This document shows positions 35,955 to 45,386 of a DNA stretch of 64,000 nucleotides, one piece after another. Made by a program: the position numbers and the translations under genes. Within the stretch, counting starts at the first letter, position 1; every line of letters starts with the position of its first letter. The stretch comes from Hongsoonwoonella zoysiae. GTDB taxonomy: Bacteria; Pseudomonadota; Alphaproteobacteria; Rhizobiales; Stappiaceae. The stretch is from assembly GCF_013266695.1 (NCBI RefSeq), contig NZ_JABRXF010000001.1:861736-925735 (forward strand), read 5' to 3'. A model generated the notes under the pieces. The model worked only from the letters and a program-made list of their open reading frames with translations. It ran no database searches and was not told where the DNA came from.

Positions 35955-36242
35955 TTACGCCTCCGGATTCTTGATGGCCCAGTTCCAGGGCCGGATCTCG
36001 ACGCTTTCGAAAAGGCCCGCGCGTGCATAGGGGTCTTCCTGCGAAACGGCGAGCGCCTCGTCGCGGTTTTCCGCTTCTATGACCACGAGAGAGCCGGTCA
36101 TGTTTCCTTCGTCGTCGAGGAAGGGGCCGGCGGCCTTCAGCCGATTGCCCATGGCCTTGAGGAATTCGAGGTGAGCCTCACGGTTGTCCTTGCGGATTTG
36201 AAGCGCATGCGGTTTGTCGGTGCAGATGAGTGCGTAAAGCAT
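35955..36242 (-). CDS. YciI-like protein
   Basis: A 95-residue ferredoxin-like alpha-beta protein: MLYALICTDKPHALQIRKDN, then LKAAGPFLDDEGNMTGSLVV and EDPYARAGLFESVEIRPWNW, the three conserved YciI segments. YciI proteins are small putative enzymes of unclear activity. It ends 5 bases before the EVE gene start, so the two are coupled. Confidence 0.9.
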   Translation of the reverse strand: MLYALICTDKPHALQIRKDNREAHLEFLKAMGNRLKAAGPFLDDEGNMTGSLVVIEAENRDEALAVSQEDPYARAGLFESVEIRPWNWAIKNPEA

Positions 36243-36343
36243 CTTCGGGTCTCCTTTTCGCGCGGGAGGTTAGGGCGGGCTCGCGCCAAAGACAATCGCG
36301 GAATGGAGGCCCACTTTCAAATCGGCCACATACCGCCTGGATG

Positions 36344-37351
36344 TCAGTCGGTTTCGCGTTTCAGCGGGCGCGTCATCAGGCTGGCCAGCGCCGCATCGAG
36401 GTCGATCTTTTCACGCAATACGGCATCGACAGCCGTTGAAAGCGGCAAGTCGACGCCTTGGCTCTTGCCGAGGTCTACGGCAACACCGGCAGTAAAGACG
36501 CCCTCGGCAAGCTTGCCGCCCGACATAAGGTTTTTGACGGGTTTTCCGCGCCCGAGTTCGAGCCCGAAGGCGAAATTGCGCGATTGCGCGGAAGAACAGG
36601 TGAGGACGAGATCGCCGAGACCGGAAAGGCCCGTCAGCGTATCGGGCCTTGCGCCAAGCGCGGTACCAAGACGCGTCATCTCCCGGAAGCCCCTTGCGGT
36701 AAGAGCGGCTTGCGCGCTTGCGCCCCAACCACGGCCGACGACGGCTCCGCAGGCGATCGCCAAAACATTCTTCAACGCCCCGCCGATCTGAACGCCGATG
36801 ACGTCCGTCGAGGCGTAGGGGCGGAAGCTTTCCGAGGCGAGTGCGGCCGAAAGCGCATCGGCGATCTCCCCTTTCCCCGCGGCAACGGTTACGGCTGTCG
36901 GCAGCTTTTTCGCGACATCATCGGCGAAGCTCGGCCCGGACAAGACGGCAGGCATTGCTTCGGGCAGGCAGTCGGAAAGAACGTCGGCCAGAAGCGCGCC
37001 CGTCGAGCGTTCGATACCCTTGGCACAGAGAACGACGGGCGTGTCCGGATTGATCGATGAAGAAAGCGCCTTTGCCATTTCACGGGTTGTCTGCGCCGGA
37101 GTGGCGAGCAGGATCGTATCGCAGCCTGAGACAGCTATGGCGAGATCGCCCGTTGCCGAAAACGGCGCGTCGAATGTCACGCCCGGCAGGTAGGCCGGGT
37201 TGGACTGCGTCCCGTTAATCGCGGAGATCGTTTTTTCATCGCGCGCCCACAAGATGACGTCCCGGCCGGCACGCGCGGAAACGAGGGCGAGTGCCGTACC
37301 CCACGCCCCGCCGCCGAGCACGGCGATTTTCCGAAGTTCCCTCATGGTCAT
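36344..37351 (-). CDS. gpsA: NAD(P)-dependent glycerol-3-phosphate dehydrogenase
   Basis: Makes sn-glycerol-3-phosphate from dihydroxyacetone phosphate for phospholipid synthesis. It has the N-terminal Rossmann motif IAVLGGGAWGTALALVSA, the catalytic region GGALKNVLAIACGAVVG and GLSGLGDLVLTCSSAQSRN. At 335 residues it is complete. Start ATG 37351 overlaps the upstream NUDIX stop (ATGA); ATG 37345 is also possible. Confidence 0.95.
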   Translation of the reverse strand: MTMRELRKIAVLGGGAWGTALALVSARAGRDVILWARDEKTISAINGTQSNPAYLPGVTFDAPFSATGDLAIAVSGCDTILLATPAQTTREMAKALSSSINPDTPVVLCAKGIERSTGALLADVLSDCLPEAMPAVLSGPSFADDVAKKLPTAVTVAAGKGEIADALSAALASESFRPYASTDVIGVQIGGALKNVLAIACGAVVGRGWGASAQAALTARGFREMTRLGTALGARPDTLTGLSGLGDLVLTCSSAQSRNFAFGLELGRGKPVKNLMSGGKLAEGVFTAGVAVDLGKSQGVDLPLSTAVDAVLREKIDLDAALASLMTRPLKRETD

Positions 37352-37854
37352 TCGCCAATCCGTTTGCGGATTATGTCGAGAGGCTCGGCGAAGCCCGCGA
37401 AGAAGAGCGAGGGATTACGCGCCGTGTCCGAATGAAGGTCGATCCAGAACAGGCGGAAGCGGATCGGGTCGCCACCGGCGGACGGGCTCATCTCGTAGTG
37501 CTCCCATTCTTCGCGTTCGATGCGGGCCGTGCTGCCATGATAGAGCCTGCGCCGGTGCAGGTCTCGGCCTGCCGCATTGTCGAAGAAGACATCCTGATCG
37601 ATCAGCGGGTCGAGTGCCGAAGTCAGGACGAGCCCGGTTTCTTCCATAAACTCCCGGCGCGCGCCGTGCAGGTAGCTTTCGCCGGGATCGATCGTCCCGC
37701 CCGGAACCTGAAGTCCTATCTCCGGTTCGTCAGGTTGGGAGAAGACCAGCAGCCGGGTTCCGCAGGTCAGGTAGACATAAGCCTTGTGTTTCAGGCCGAA
37801 AGGCGGGGATGGCGGCGCGTTCAGGACCACGCCGTTCATGTATCGCTGGTCCAT
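37348..37854 (-). CDS. NUDIX hydrolase
   Basis: A 168-residue pyrophosphohydrolase with a perfect NUDIX box (GTIDPGESYLHGARREFMEE then TGL; GX5EX7REUXEEXGU) at about residues 52–74. The substrate is not predictable. It is translationally coupled at both ends: its start overlaps the tsaD stop by 1 base and its stop overlaps the gpsA start by 4 bases. It sits where some relatives have an unrelated gene, so it is probably a lineage addition. Confidence 0.9.
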   Translation of the reverse strand: MDQRYMNGVVLNAPPSPPFGLKHKAYVYLTCGTRLLVFSQPDEPEIGLQVPGGTIDPGESYLHGARREFMEETGLVLTSALDPLIDQDVFFDNAAGRDLHRRRLYHGSTARIEREEWEHYEMSPSAGGDPIRFRLFWIDLHSDTARNPSLFFAGFAEPLDIIRKRIGE

Positions 37855-38999
37855 CAGGCCTTCGCCCCTTTCCGTCCAGAACCGAGTAGCGCGTCCGCTC
37901 TTGAATCCAGCGGCCAGCGTGGTCTCGGGCCGACGCGGCTGTCGTCCACCGGGCCGAGACGAAGGCGCTCTACACCGACCCAGCCGATCATCGCGGCATT
38001 ATCCGTGCAAAGCGCGTGCGGCGGGGCGACGAGCCTTGCGCCCGTTTCCCTTGCCAGTTCCGTCAACCGTTCGCGGATCGCGCTGTTCGCCGCGACACCG
38101 CCGGCAACCACGAGCACGGGCGGCTTGCCCGGATGATCCTCGCAAAAGATGTCGAGCGCGCGGCGACTTTTTTCATGCACTACATCAGCGACCGCCTGCT
38201 GGAAGGCGGCGCAGAGATCCGAAACGGCCTGGTCCGAAAGCGGGGCGGAGTTATAGGCCGCGGTCCTCACCGCTGTCTTGAGGCCTGCGAACGACATGTC
38301 CACGCCCGCCCGGTCAAGCATCGGACGCGGGAGCGGAAAGCGCGAAGCGTCGCCGGACTTCGCGGCCGCCTCGACAGCGGGTCCGCCCGGATAGGAAAGC
38401 CCCAGAAGCTTCGCCGTCTTGTCGAATGCTTCGCCGATGGCATCGTCGATCGTGGTTCCGATACGCCGGTAATCCCCCACGCCGTTGACCATGAGAAACT
38501 GGGTATGGCCGCCTGAGACAAGCAGCAAGAGATAGGGGAAAGCGAGGCCGTCCGTCAGCCTAGCCGTCAGCGCGTGGCCTTCCAGATGGTTGACGGCGAC
38601 AAGCGGCTTGTTCGCGGCTGCGGCAATTGCGCGCGCCGTCAACAGGCCGACGATGACGCCGCCGATCAGGCCCGGACCAGCCGTCGCCGCGACCGCATCG
38701 ATATTCTCCCAGCGGACATCGGCATCCCGCATTGCGGATGCCACGATCCCGTCAAGAATATCGATATGGGCGCGAGCCGCGATTTCCGGCACCACGCCGC
38801 CGAATTCCGCATGTTCGGCGACTTGCGAGCGGATGACATTCGATAGAATTTCGCCCGGCCCGGAACCTGTTCCGCGCACGACCGCCGCCGCCGTCTCGTC
38901 GCAGCTCGTCTCGATGCCGAGCACTGTGAACGTCCGCGACGTGTCGCTGGATCCGTTTTCGGGCGCATTGGCCAAGGGCTTGAGAGTGTCTATCATCAT
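37854..38999 (-). CDS. tsaD: tRNA N6-adenosine threonylcarbamoyltransferase
   Basis: Transfers the threonylcarbamoyl group to A37 of ANN-decoding tRNAs (t6A), with TsaB and TsaE. It starts [17 protein letters not shown] after a short tail and carries the iron/ATP-binding HLEGH motif in [14 protein letters not shown] and the nucleotide-binding SGGHTQFL. It is complete at about 381 residues. The start is placed at the ATG pair 38996–38999; a TTG at 39008 extends the frame. It diverges from hemC with a 43-base gap, a classic arrangement. Confidence 0.94.
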   Translation of the reverse strand: MMIDTLKPLANAPENGSSDTSRTFTVLGIETSCDETAAAVVRGTGSGPGEILSNVIRSQVAEHAEFGGVVPEIAARAHIDILDGIVASAMRDADVRWENIDAVAATAGPGLIGGVIVGLLTARAIAAAANKPLVAVNHLEGHALTARLTDGLAFPYLLLLVSGGHTQFLMVNGVGDYRRIGTTIDDAIGEAFDKTAKLLGLSYPGGPAVEAAAKSGDASRFPLPRPMLDRAGVDMSFAGLKTAVRTAAYNSAPLSDQAVSDLCAAFQQAVADVVHEKSRRALDIFCEDHPGKPPVLVVAGGVAANSAIRERLTELARETGARLVAPPHALCTDNAAMIGWVGVERLRLGPVDDSRVGPRPRWPLDSRADALLGSGRKGAKA

Positions 39000-39042
39000 C
39001 GTCCGCAATTTTTAATTTCGCCTATCATCAGGACCGCGATCC

Positions 39043-39978
39043 TTGCAAACGAAACATCCCGAAAAGACGATCCGCATAGGCACGCGCGGCAGCCAGCTTG
39101 CGCTTGCCCAGGCTCATGAAACCCGCTCGCGCTTGATGGAGGCGCATGGCCTTCCAGAAGACAGATTCGAGATCGTCGTCATCAAGACATCCGGCGACAT
39201 GATACAGGACCGGCCGCTTTCCGAAGTCGGCGGCAAGGGGCTTTTTACCAAGGAAATCGAGGTCGCGCTGCTCGACGGTTCGATCGATCTCGCCGTTCAC
39301 TCCTCGAAGGATATGCCGACCGTTCTGCCCGACGGGCTGGAAATTTCGACGTTCCTGCCGCGCGAGGACGTTCGCGATGCCTTCATTTCGCCTAAGGCGG
39401 CGACGCTTTCCGATCTCCCCGAAGGCGCGGTCGTCGGTTCGTCTTCCTTGCGCCGGCAGGCAATGATCCGCCGCCTGAGGCCCGATATTTCGGTCGTCAC
39501 CTATCGCGGTAACGTACAGACGAGGCTGAGGAAACTCGAAGAAGGCGAGGTCGACGCCACCTTGCTTGCCGCCGCCGGTCTGAACCGGCTTGGGCTTGGC
39601 GATGTGGTGACCTCACTGCTTGAGACGGACGACTTCCTTCCCGCCGTCGGTCAGGGCGCGATCTGCATTGAAACGAGGCGGGACGACCGCGAAACGCTTG
39701 ATCTGCTCAGCGCAATCCACGACCGGGAGACGGAAATCTGCCTGCTTGCCGAACGGGCGTTTCTCAAGGAACTCGACGGCTCCTGCCGCACGCCGATCGG
39801 CGGGCTCGCGCGGTTTGAAGGCGGCAAAGTCAGCTTCCGGGGCCTGATATTGAAACCGGATGGGCGCGAGGTTCACGAGACCTCGCGCGAGGGTGCCGCT
39901 GAGGATGCGGCTGCCCTTGGCGCCGATGCCGGGCAGGAACTGAAGGCGCGCGGCGGGCCGAATTTCTTTGCGCATTGA
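39043..39978 (+). CDS. hemC: Porphobilinogen deaminase (hydroxymethylbilane synthase)
   Basis: Condenses four porphobilinogens to hydroxymethylbilane in tetrapyrrole synthesis. It has [19 protein letters not shown] at the start, [13 protein letters not shown] in the active site, and the dipyrromethane-cofactor cysteine in [13 protein letters not shown]. The length of 311 residues is normal. Translation appears to begin with TTG at 39043, 10 bases after a GGA site; no nearby ATG fits. hemD follows 9 bases later. Confidence 0.94.
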   Translation: MQTKHPEKTIRIGTRGSQLALAQAHETRSRLMEAHGLPEDRFEIVVIKTSGDMIQDRPLSEVGGKGLFTKEIEVALLDGSIDLAVHSSKDMPTVLPDGLEISTFLPREDVRDAFISPKAATLSDLPEGAVVGSSSLRRQAMIRRLRPDISVVTYRGNVQTRLRKLEEGEVDATLLAAAGLNRLGLGDVVTSLLETDDFLPAVGQGAICIETRRDDRETLDLLSAIHDRETEICLLAERAFLKELDGSCRTPIGGLARFEGGKVSFRGLILKPDGREVHETSREGAAEDAAALGADAGQELKARGGPNFFAH

Positions 39979-39987
39979 GGAGGTTGA

Positions 39988-40686
39988 GTGCGGCTTCTTG
40001 TCACCCGGCCCGAGCCTCAGGCTTCGAAAACAGCGGCAAGGCTGCGCGCGCTGGGCCATGATGCCGTCGTGGCGCCCTTGCTGGAAGTGGAAGCGATTGT
40101 AAACGCGGAAATACCGTGTTCCGGTATTGCTGCCGTGGCGGTAACGAGTGCCCGCGCGATTGATGCCGTATTGTGCCGCGATGAGTGGAAGTGTTTGAGG
40201 GATCTGCCGGTTTTTGCAGTCGGCGAGAAATCCGCAAGGGCCGCGAAGGACGCTGGTGCCGCCAATGTCGCCACAGGTCGGGGAACGGTCGGCGATCTTG
40301 CCGCCTTGATAGGCGGATCGGGCGTTGGCAGTACGGTGCTCTATTTGGCCGGACGGGAGAGGAGCGGCGATCTTGGCGGAAAACTAGCGGCCTTCGGGAT
40401 CGACTGCCGCACGGTCGAGATTTACGCCGCAAACGTAGCGTCGGAGCTGCCGGATGATGTCTCGACCGGCCTTGAGACGGGCGGGATCGATGCGGTTCTG
40501 GTCTATTCCCGACGCTCGGCGGAGACTTTCGAGCGATTGACCAACATCTTGAAAATACGCCGCAATTTCAAGGCGTTCTCGATCTCGAAGCAGGCCGGTG
40601 AACCGCTTGCGGGGCGATTTGAGGTCATCACGGCGCGAGAGCCGAACGAAGAGGCGCTCTTCGCGCTTCTGCCGCCGCCGTGCTAA
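39988..40686 (+). CDS. hemD: Uroporphyrinogen-III synthase
   Basis: Cyclises hydroxymethylbilane to uroporphyrinogen III. The sequence is weakly conserved as usual: VTRPEPQASKTAARLRALGH at the start, VAVTSARAID, FAVGEKSARAAKDAG in the middle, and VLVYSRRSAETF near the end. The length of 232 residues and the position between hemC and the Mic60-like gene make the call. The GTG start has a strong GAGGAGG site. Confidence 0.9.
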   Translation: MRLLVTRPEPQASKTAARLRALGHDAVVAPLLEVEAIVNAEIPCSGIAAVAVTSARAIDAVLCRDEWKCLRDLPVFAVGEKSARAAKDAGAANVATGRGTVGDLAALIGGSGVGSTVLYLAGRERSGDLGGKLAAFGIDCRTVEIYAANVASELPDDVSTGLETGGIDAVLVYSRRSAETFERLTNILKIRRNFKAFSISKQAGEPLAGRFEVITAREPNEEALFALLPPPC

Positions 40687-40761
40687 AGAACGAAGTGGAA
40701 TCGAATTCGGGTTTCGCGATAAAGCGTTATCCGGCCGGTCGCGTTTCAGGAGGAAGAGTCT

Positions 40762-42597
40762 ATGGCAGCCGACAAGGGCAAACCGGGCAAAACCCAGGGC
40801 TCCGGGCAGCAAGGTTCAGGATCGTATTCCGGCAGCGCGCGCAAACCGGTGACGATCGACCTGGAGGCCAGCGAGGTTAAAAAAGCGGCCAGCGAGGTAA
40901 AAGAGAATTCCAAAAAGGGAGATGAGAAATCCTCCCGTGGCACTTCTCCCTCGCCTGAAGCGAAGGCCGGGACCTCGCAATCCGGCCAATCGCAGACGGC
41001 CTCCGCCGGCAAATCCGGGACAGGGCCTTCCGCCAGCGGCAAGACGCAGGACACGAAGCCCGAGGGCGCGAGGGAAATGGCAAAGCCTTCCGAGGCAAAG
41101 GGCTCTGCCTCTCCCGCGTCCACGGCGAGCGCAGGTGCGGCAACGGCTTCCGCCGGCAAGGATACGCCAGGGCCAGCGGCCGGGGATAAGGCGGAGAAGC
41201 CCGCCGGCGCCAAAACCGCCACTTCCTCCACCAAACCGGACGAGAAATCCGCCGCCGCATCAGGCGCGAAACCCGGTGCGGACACCACGGCCAAGCCGGA
41301 GGACAAGACGATAGGCGCTCCTGCCGCTTCCGCACCTCCTCCGCCGAAGGCGGAACAGAAAGCGGAGCAAAAGGAAGGCGCCGGCTTCGGCAAGCTGATC
41401 GCCGCCGGCGTCATCGGCGCCGTCCTGGTTGCCGGTGGCGGCTACGCCATGAACCTCGCCGGAATACTGACCGTTTCCGGTCAGGGAGCCTCAGACGAAT
41501 TGCGCGCAGCGCTTGAAGCCGCGCAAACGCGGGTGGAAACGCTTGAGAACCGCCTTGCTGAGCTCGCCCAATCGGCGGCATCGGGTGGCGCGGCGGGCGA
41601 TGCCGTGAGCGCGCTTGAGGCCCGTCTCTCCGCCCTTGAGGACAGTGCCGCAGCCGCAGGATCGGAAGCAAGCCAGGCTGTTTCGGGCGAAATCGAAGAC
41701 CTGAAAACCGGCCTTGCGGAGTTGCGCCGCTTCGTCTCCTCGGGAACTGCCGGGGAAAGCGCCGGCCTTGCGGCGCTGGAAAAGCGGCAGCAGGAAACAG
41801 AGGCCGCCCAGGCCGAAATATCCTCGCGGCTCGATACGGTCGCTTCCGAACTTGAGCCGCTTAAGGCGCTGCCGGCCCAGATCGAAGCTCTTGGCGCGAG
41901 CATCGACGAGCAGGCGAAGACCACCGCCTCCCTCTCTCAGACGCTGAATACGGCGACCGAAACGTCAAGGCAGGCGCTTGCGATCGTTCAGGAGAACGTG
42001 GCGGCCCTGCAAGCCGATATCGCGGAAGTGAATGCGCGGCTTGGACCGATCGAAAGCCGGCTCGGCGATGCAACGGCACGCGAGACGGCGGCGCGCGCCG
42101 TCGCGGTTTCGTCGCTCGCCGCCGCTGTCGATGAGGGGCGCCCCTATGAAACGCAGCTTGCCGCGGTCAAGGGTGTGCTCCCCGGCGATACCGATCTTGC
42201 CGCCCTCGAAGCGCATGCGGCAGACGGCCTGCCCACGCGCGCGCGCCTGGCAGCGCGGTTTCCGGCAGTCGCACGCGCGATGACGGCCGCGCTCGACCAG
42301 CCACAAGGCGATGATCTGGTCGATTCGTTCCTGGCGAATGCCCGCTCGCTTGTCAGCGTACGCACGCCGGGCGAAAGCGACGAGGCAACACCTTCCGCCG
42401 CGCTCGGGCGGATGGAGGCGCGCGTCCAGGCGGGCGACTTCAAGGGCGCGATCGAAGCCTACGGCGCGTTGCCCGAAGAGGTGCAGGCGGCGGGTGCGGA
42501 CTGGGTGGCTGCGGCGAAAGCGCGGGTTGCGGCTGACGAGCTGGTCGCTAAGGTAACGGACAGTGTCCTCAAAGAGCTGGCCAAATCCGGCAGTTGA
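40762..42597 (+). CDS. Alphaproteobacterial Mic60/mitofilin-like protein (COG4223)
   Basis: A 611-residue inner-membrane protein. The N-terminal 200 residues are cytoplasmic, low-complexity and rich in Ala, Lys, Ser and Pro. A transmembrane helix follows at about 212–232, then a long coiled coil (about 245–430) and a C-terminal mitofilin-like domain (EGRPYETQLAAVKGVLPGDT to the end). Alphaproteobacterial Mic60 homologues, encoded between hemD and hemY, shape intracytoplasmic membranes and are thought ancestral to the mitochondrial MICOS subunit. Strong AGGAGGAAG site before ATG 40762. Confidence 0.88.
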   Translation: MAADKGKPGKTQGSGQQGSGSYSGSARKPVTIDLEASEVKKAASEVKENSKKGDEKSSRGTSPSPEAKAGTSQSGQSQTASAGKSGTGPSASGKTQDTKPEGAREMAKPSEAKGSASPASTASAGAATASAGKDTPGPAAGDKAEKPAGAKTATSSTKPDEKSAAASGAKPGADTTAKPEDKTIGAPAASAPPPPKAEQKAEQKEGAGFGKLIAAGVIGAVLVAGGGYAMNLAGILTVSGQGASDELRAALEAAQTRVETLENRLAELAQSAASGGAAGDAVSALEARLSALEDSAAAAGSEASQAVSGEIEDLKTGLAELRRFVSSGTAGESAGLAALEKRQQETEAAQAEISSRLDTVASELEPLKALPAQIEALGASIDEQAKTTASLSQTLNTATETSRQALAIVQENVAALQADIAEVNARLGPIESRLGDATARETAARAVAVSSLAAAVDEGRPYETQLAAVKGVLPGDTDLAALEAHAADGLPTRARLAARFPAVARAMTAALDQPQGDDLVDSFLANARSLVSVRTPGESDEATPSAALGRMEARVQAGDFKGAIEAYGALPEEVQAAGADWVAAAKARVAADELVAKVTDSVLKELAKSGS

Positions 42598-42674
42598 AGC
42601 GAAGTCTGACGGTATAAGAACAGCCATTCCGTAAAGTTGGCAGGGAAGTGCGCGATGGGCAGGAGAGCTCAGTC

Positions 42675-44387
42675 ATGATCCGGGTATTGATCTTCATGGG
42701 CGTCGTATTCGCCCTTGCGCTGGGCGCTGCCTGGGTCGCGGAGCGGCCCGGCATCATCTCTCTCGACTGGCAGGGCTACAGGATCGAGATGGGCGTCATG
42801 ACGGCGCTGGTCATCATCGCCGCCGCCTTCGCCGTCGTGCATCTGTTATGGGGCGCCTTGCGTACGGTGCTGCGTTCGCCGGACATCGCCGCGCGTTTCT
42901 GGCGCCGCCGCAAGAAGGACCGCGGCTACGACGCCCTTTCCAAGGGGCTTGTGGCGCTCGGCGTCGGCGATGCGCCGTCGGCCAAACGATATGGCGCGGA
43001 AGCCGCGAAACTTCTGAAGGGAGAGCCGGCGGCGAAGCTGTTGCTTGCCCAGACCGCGCAGCTTTCAGGCGACCGCGAGGAAGCGCGCAGGCGCTTTGAG
43101 GATATGCTGGAGGACCCGCGCCTCAAGGCCGTGGGCCTGCACGGGCTCTTCATCGAGGCGGAGCGCCTGGACGAGCCGGTCGCCGCGCGCCACTACGCCG
43201 AGGAAGCGGCCGAGCTGGTGCCGGGCCTGCCCTGGGCCGGGCGGGCCGTGCTCGGTTACCAGGCGATGGGCGAGGACTGGGAGAAGGCGCAGCGCACGCT
43301 GGAGCGCAACTACGCCGCCAGGCTCATCGACAAGAAGACCTTCCGCCGCCACAAGGCCGTCATCATGACCGCGCGCGCGATGGAGCTGGAGGACCGGGAG
43401 CCGGACCACGCGCGTCAGCTTGCTTATGAAGCGCATGGCCTCGCGCCCGATCTCGTTCCCGCGGCCGCCCTCGCTGCAAGGCTCTTCACGCGGCGCGGTG
43501 AAATCCGCAAGACGCTAAAGATCGTCGAGACCACGTGGAAGGCGAAGCCGCATCCCGATCTGGCGGAGGCCTACGCCCACGCACGAACCGGCGATTCCGC
43601 GCAAGACCGTCTTGCCCGCGTGAAGTCGCTCGCCGCGTTGAGGCCCAACAGCACGGATGGCGCGCTCGCCGTGGCCACGGCCGCGATCGAGGCGTCGGAT
43701 TGGGGGCTCGCGCGCGAAAAGCTCGCCAGTGTTCTGCGTTCAAATCCGGCGCGGCGCGCCTGCCTGTTGATGGCGGAACTGGAGGAAAAGGAAAACGGCG
43801 ACAGAGGCCGAGTGCGCGAATGGCTTTCGCGCGCGGTGCGCGCGCCGGCCGACCCGACCTGGGTGGCGGATGGTATCGTTTCCGACGAATGGGCGCCGGT
43901 CTCGCCGCTGAGCGGGCGTCTTGACGCCTTCGAGTGGACGGAGCCGCCTGCCGCCCACCCGGAGGACGAGTTGGAGACGATCGACGAAAGCCTGCTTGCA
44001 GCCTTGCCGAGCCTGCCGGAGAAGAAGCCGGAGCCGGTGGTGAAACCGCGCGTCGAAACGCCTGCGGAATCGGAAGCGGAAACAAAGCCCGCGCCCGAGC
44101 CTGCGAAGGACGCTCAACCCGGGCCAGCCGAAAGCGCGGCCGCCGAAAAGGAGCCGGCGGAAGCCGAAATCATCGCTCCTGAAAAACCGGCGGCACAGGG
44201 TGTTGAGGCGAGGCCCACAAACAAGGCCGAGGCTGGCGAAGCTTCGGGCGATGGCGCCAGGCGCGACAAGGCGGAGGCCGGGAAGGTGGAGACGATCGAC
44301 TTTCCGCTGAAGCACATGCCGGACGATCCGGGCCCGGAGGAAAAGGAAGAAACGGCTGCGAAAGGCGGCTTCCGGTTCTTCAATTAG
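42675..44387 (+). CDS. HemY-like TPR membrane protein
   Basis: A 570-residue protein of the HemY family (the TPR protein of haem loci, not the oxidase of the same name). Two N-terminal transmembrane helices (about 3–20 and 40–63) are followed by the HemY_N domain (AARFWRRRKKDRGYDALSKG) and TPR-like helices to about residue 430. A disordered Glu/Ala/Pro-rich tail ends at FRFFN. The start ATG 42675 has AGGAG nine bases upstream. It closes the hemC–hemD–Mic60–hemY unit. Confidence 0.9.
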   Translation: MIRVLIFMGVVFALALGAAWVAERPGIISLDWQGYRIEMGVMTALVIIAAAFAVVHLLWGALRTVLRSPDIAARFWRRRKKDRGYDALSKGLVALGVGDAPSAKRYGAEAAKLLKGEPAAKLLLAQTAQLSGDREEARRRFEDMLEDPRLKAVGLHGLFIEAERLDEPVAARHYAEEAAELVPGLPWAGRAVLGYQAMGEDWEKAQRTLERNYAARLIDKKTFRRHKAVIMTARAMELEDREPDHARQLAYEAHGLAPDLVPAAALAARLFTRRGEIRKTLKIVETTWKAKPHPDLAEAYAHARTGDSAQDRLARVKSLAALRPNSTDGALAVATAAIEASDWGLAREKLASVLRSNPARRACLLMAELEEKENGDRGRVREWLSRAVRAPADPTWVADGIVSDEWAPVSPLSGRLDAFEWTEPPAAHPEDELETIDESLLAALPSLPEKKPEPVVKPRVETPAESEAETKPAPEPAKDAQPGPAESAAAEKEPAEAEIIAPEKPAAQGVEARPTNKAEAGEASGDGARRDKAEAGKVETIDFPLKHMPDDPGPEEKEETAAKGGFRFFN

Positions 44388-44534
44388 GGCAGGCGAATCC
44401 TTGCGGTTCGTTCGAATCCAGCCTTTCGGTCGTCTTCGCCCGGGTGAAGACCCCCGATCTTCACGGGCGCGGGCCACTTCTGTCCGGTAAAGATATTCCC
44501 ATGGGATTTTGCACGGAGCTCGCTCCTTCTCCAG

Positions 44535-44563
44535 CGTCGCCCCGGCCTGCGAGCGGGGTCCAA
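44535..44563 (+). repeat. Dispersed palindromic repeat, copy 2
   Basis: Reads CGTC-GCCCCGGCCTGCGAGC-GGGGTCCAA in the same sense as the copy at the left edge, with a CCCC/GGGG stem and a more degenerate centre. It faces copy 3, 88 bases further on. Confidence 0.5.
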
Positions 44564-44650
44564 TTACGGTTCAACATGCGAGGGCGGCATCGATTTCAGC
44601 AGGAAATTTCCGCGAAAAATTCGATATTCCAAAGTATTTGGTGAAGTGGG

Positions 44651-44680
44651 TTGGATCCCGGATCAAGTCCGGGATGACGC
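44651..44680 (-). repeat. Dispersed palindromic repeat, copy 3 (inverted)
   Basis: The core CCCGGA TCAAG TCCGGG sits inside TTGGATC...GATGACGC. Read on the minus strand it aligns over 29 bases with copy 1 (26–60) and copy 2. On both sides of the core AT-rich flanks also look alike (AATACTT in the same relative place as at 70–76 in copy 1), so the repeated unit may be about 50–70 bases. Confidence 0.6.
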
Positions 44681-45167
44681 CGAGTGTGAGGCATATGGCC
44701 TGTCATCTTCGAAAGCCCTGCAGCCCCGAATACAAAGATCGTGAGCTTGGCGAGCCGCGTCCCATTTCGGCATGAACCTCAGTTCCATCGCTCAGTGGAA
44801 GCGAATTCTCGATGGTCTCTGGCCCAGATCCGATGGGGCGCTTCGGCGAACCGGCCGAAAACGGAGAACTTTCGGCTTTGTGGATTGGACCTTCGATCAG
44901 GCCAGGGCGATGGCGCCGTTAGGCTGCTGGCGCCCCGTCATGGAAAGTTCTCCTGCCCGCGCATCCACAAGCGGAATTCGCGCATCAAACCCTCTTGCGT
45001 TGCCGGGCCGCCTCGGCTATCAAGCGGTCACTTCGGCATCGGCGGGGTTCTCCGCCGCTTGCCTCGCCGACATGCGATAGATCGGCCTGCTTGTCAGGTT
45101 GGAACAGAATGATCGCTTGGCGAAAATCGACACATAGCGGGGCAACCTTTGCCCTCGCATCTGGTAG

Positions 45168-45206
45168 GCCGCATTAGCTCAGTTGGTAGAGCACGTCATT
45201 CGTAAT
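45168..45206 (+). pseudogene. 5' half of the host tRNA-Thr(CGT), split by the island
   Basis: Holds the acceptor 5' strand GCCGCAT, a complete D-arm, the 5' strand of the anticodon stem (CGTCA) and the anticodon loop TTCGTAA, then diverges abruptly at 45207. It cannot fold with what follows. Its acceptor strand pairs exactly with ATGCGGC in the 3' fragment at 58052–58097, not with the nearby complete tRNA (AAGCGGC). Confidence 0.88.
45198..45206. other. Left attachment core (attL)
   Basis: The 9-mer ATTCGTAAT, shared with 58052–58060, covers the anticodon loop of the split tRNA. To the left the sequence is host tRNA; to the right it is island. Confidence 0.75.
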
Positions 45207-45266
45207 TAGCGGGTCTGATTGCGAAAGCCGTTCAAAGCCAATGGGTTGGCGGCCTGAGGGAAAACA

Positions 45267-45275
45267 TAGTAGGGC
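45267..45275 (+). promoter_or_regulatory. Candidate integrase arm site, left
   Basis: TAGTAGGGC lies about 60 bases inside attL and is identical to a 9-mer at 57872–57880 near attR, where two more GTAGGG elements follow at 57893 and 57904. Arm-type repeats of a tyrosine integrase are expected in these places. The match is short, so this is a suggestion. Confidence 0.35.
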
Positions 45276-45301
45276 GATAGTAGTTGCCCTGCGCTTGGTA
45301 A

Positions 45302-45377
45302 GCCGCTTTAGCTCAGTTGGTAGAGCACATCATTCGTAATGATGGGGTCGCGTGTTCGAGTCACGCAAGCGGCACCA
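45302..45377 (+). tRNA. tRNA-Thr (CGT anticodon), carried by the island
   Basis: A complete 76-base cloverleaf with encoded CCA: acceptor GCCGCTT/AAGCGGC, D-stem GCTC/GAGC, anticodon stem CATCA/TGATG with loop TTCGTAA (anticodon CGT, reading ACG), T-stem GCGTG/CACGC with TTCGAGT. It differs from the split host tRNA in the last acceptor pairs and the T-stem, so it is not a simple reconstruction. It probably supplies the function lost by the insertion. It too contains the 9-bp core. Confidence 0.93.
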
Positions 45378-45386
45378 CTTCCCAGG

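Larger units (their letters stand above)
44388..45167. other. 780-base gene-free region before the island
   Basis: No open frame here looks coding: the ones on the plus strand at 44741–45112 are Ser/Arg-rich with no family features or ribosome sites. It carries two facing palindromic repeats, annotated separately. The rest appears to be spacer in front of the tRNA gene. Confidence 0.6.

Noticed and set aside
44741..45112. A 123-codon frame in the region before the island
   Set aside because: Ser/Arg-rich, no family features, no ribosome site; overlapping frames are equally open.
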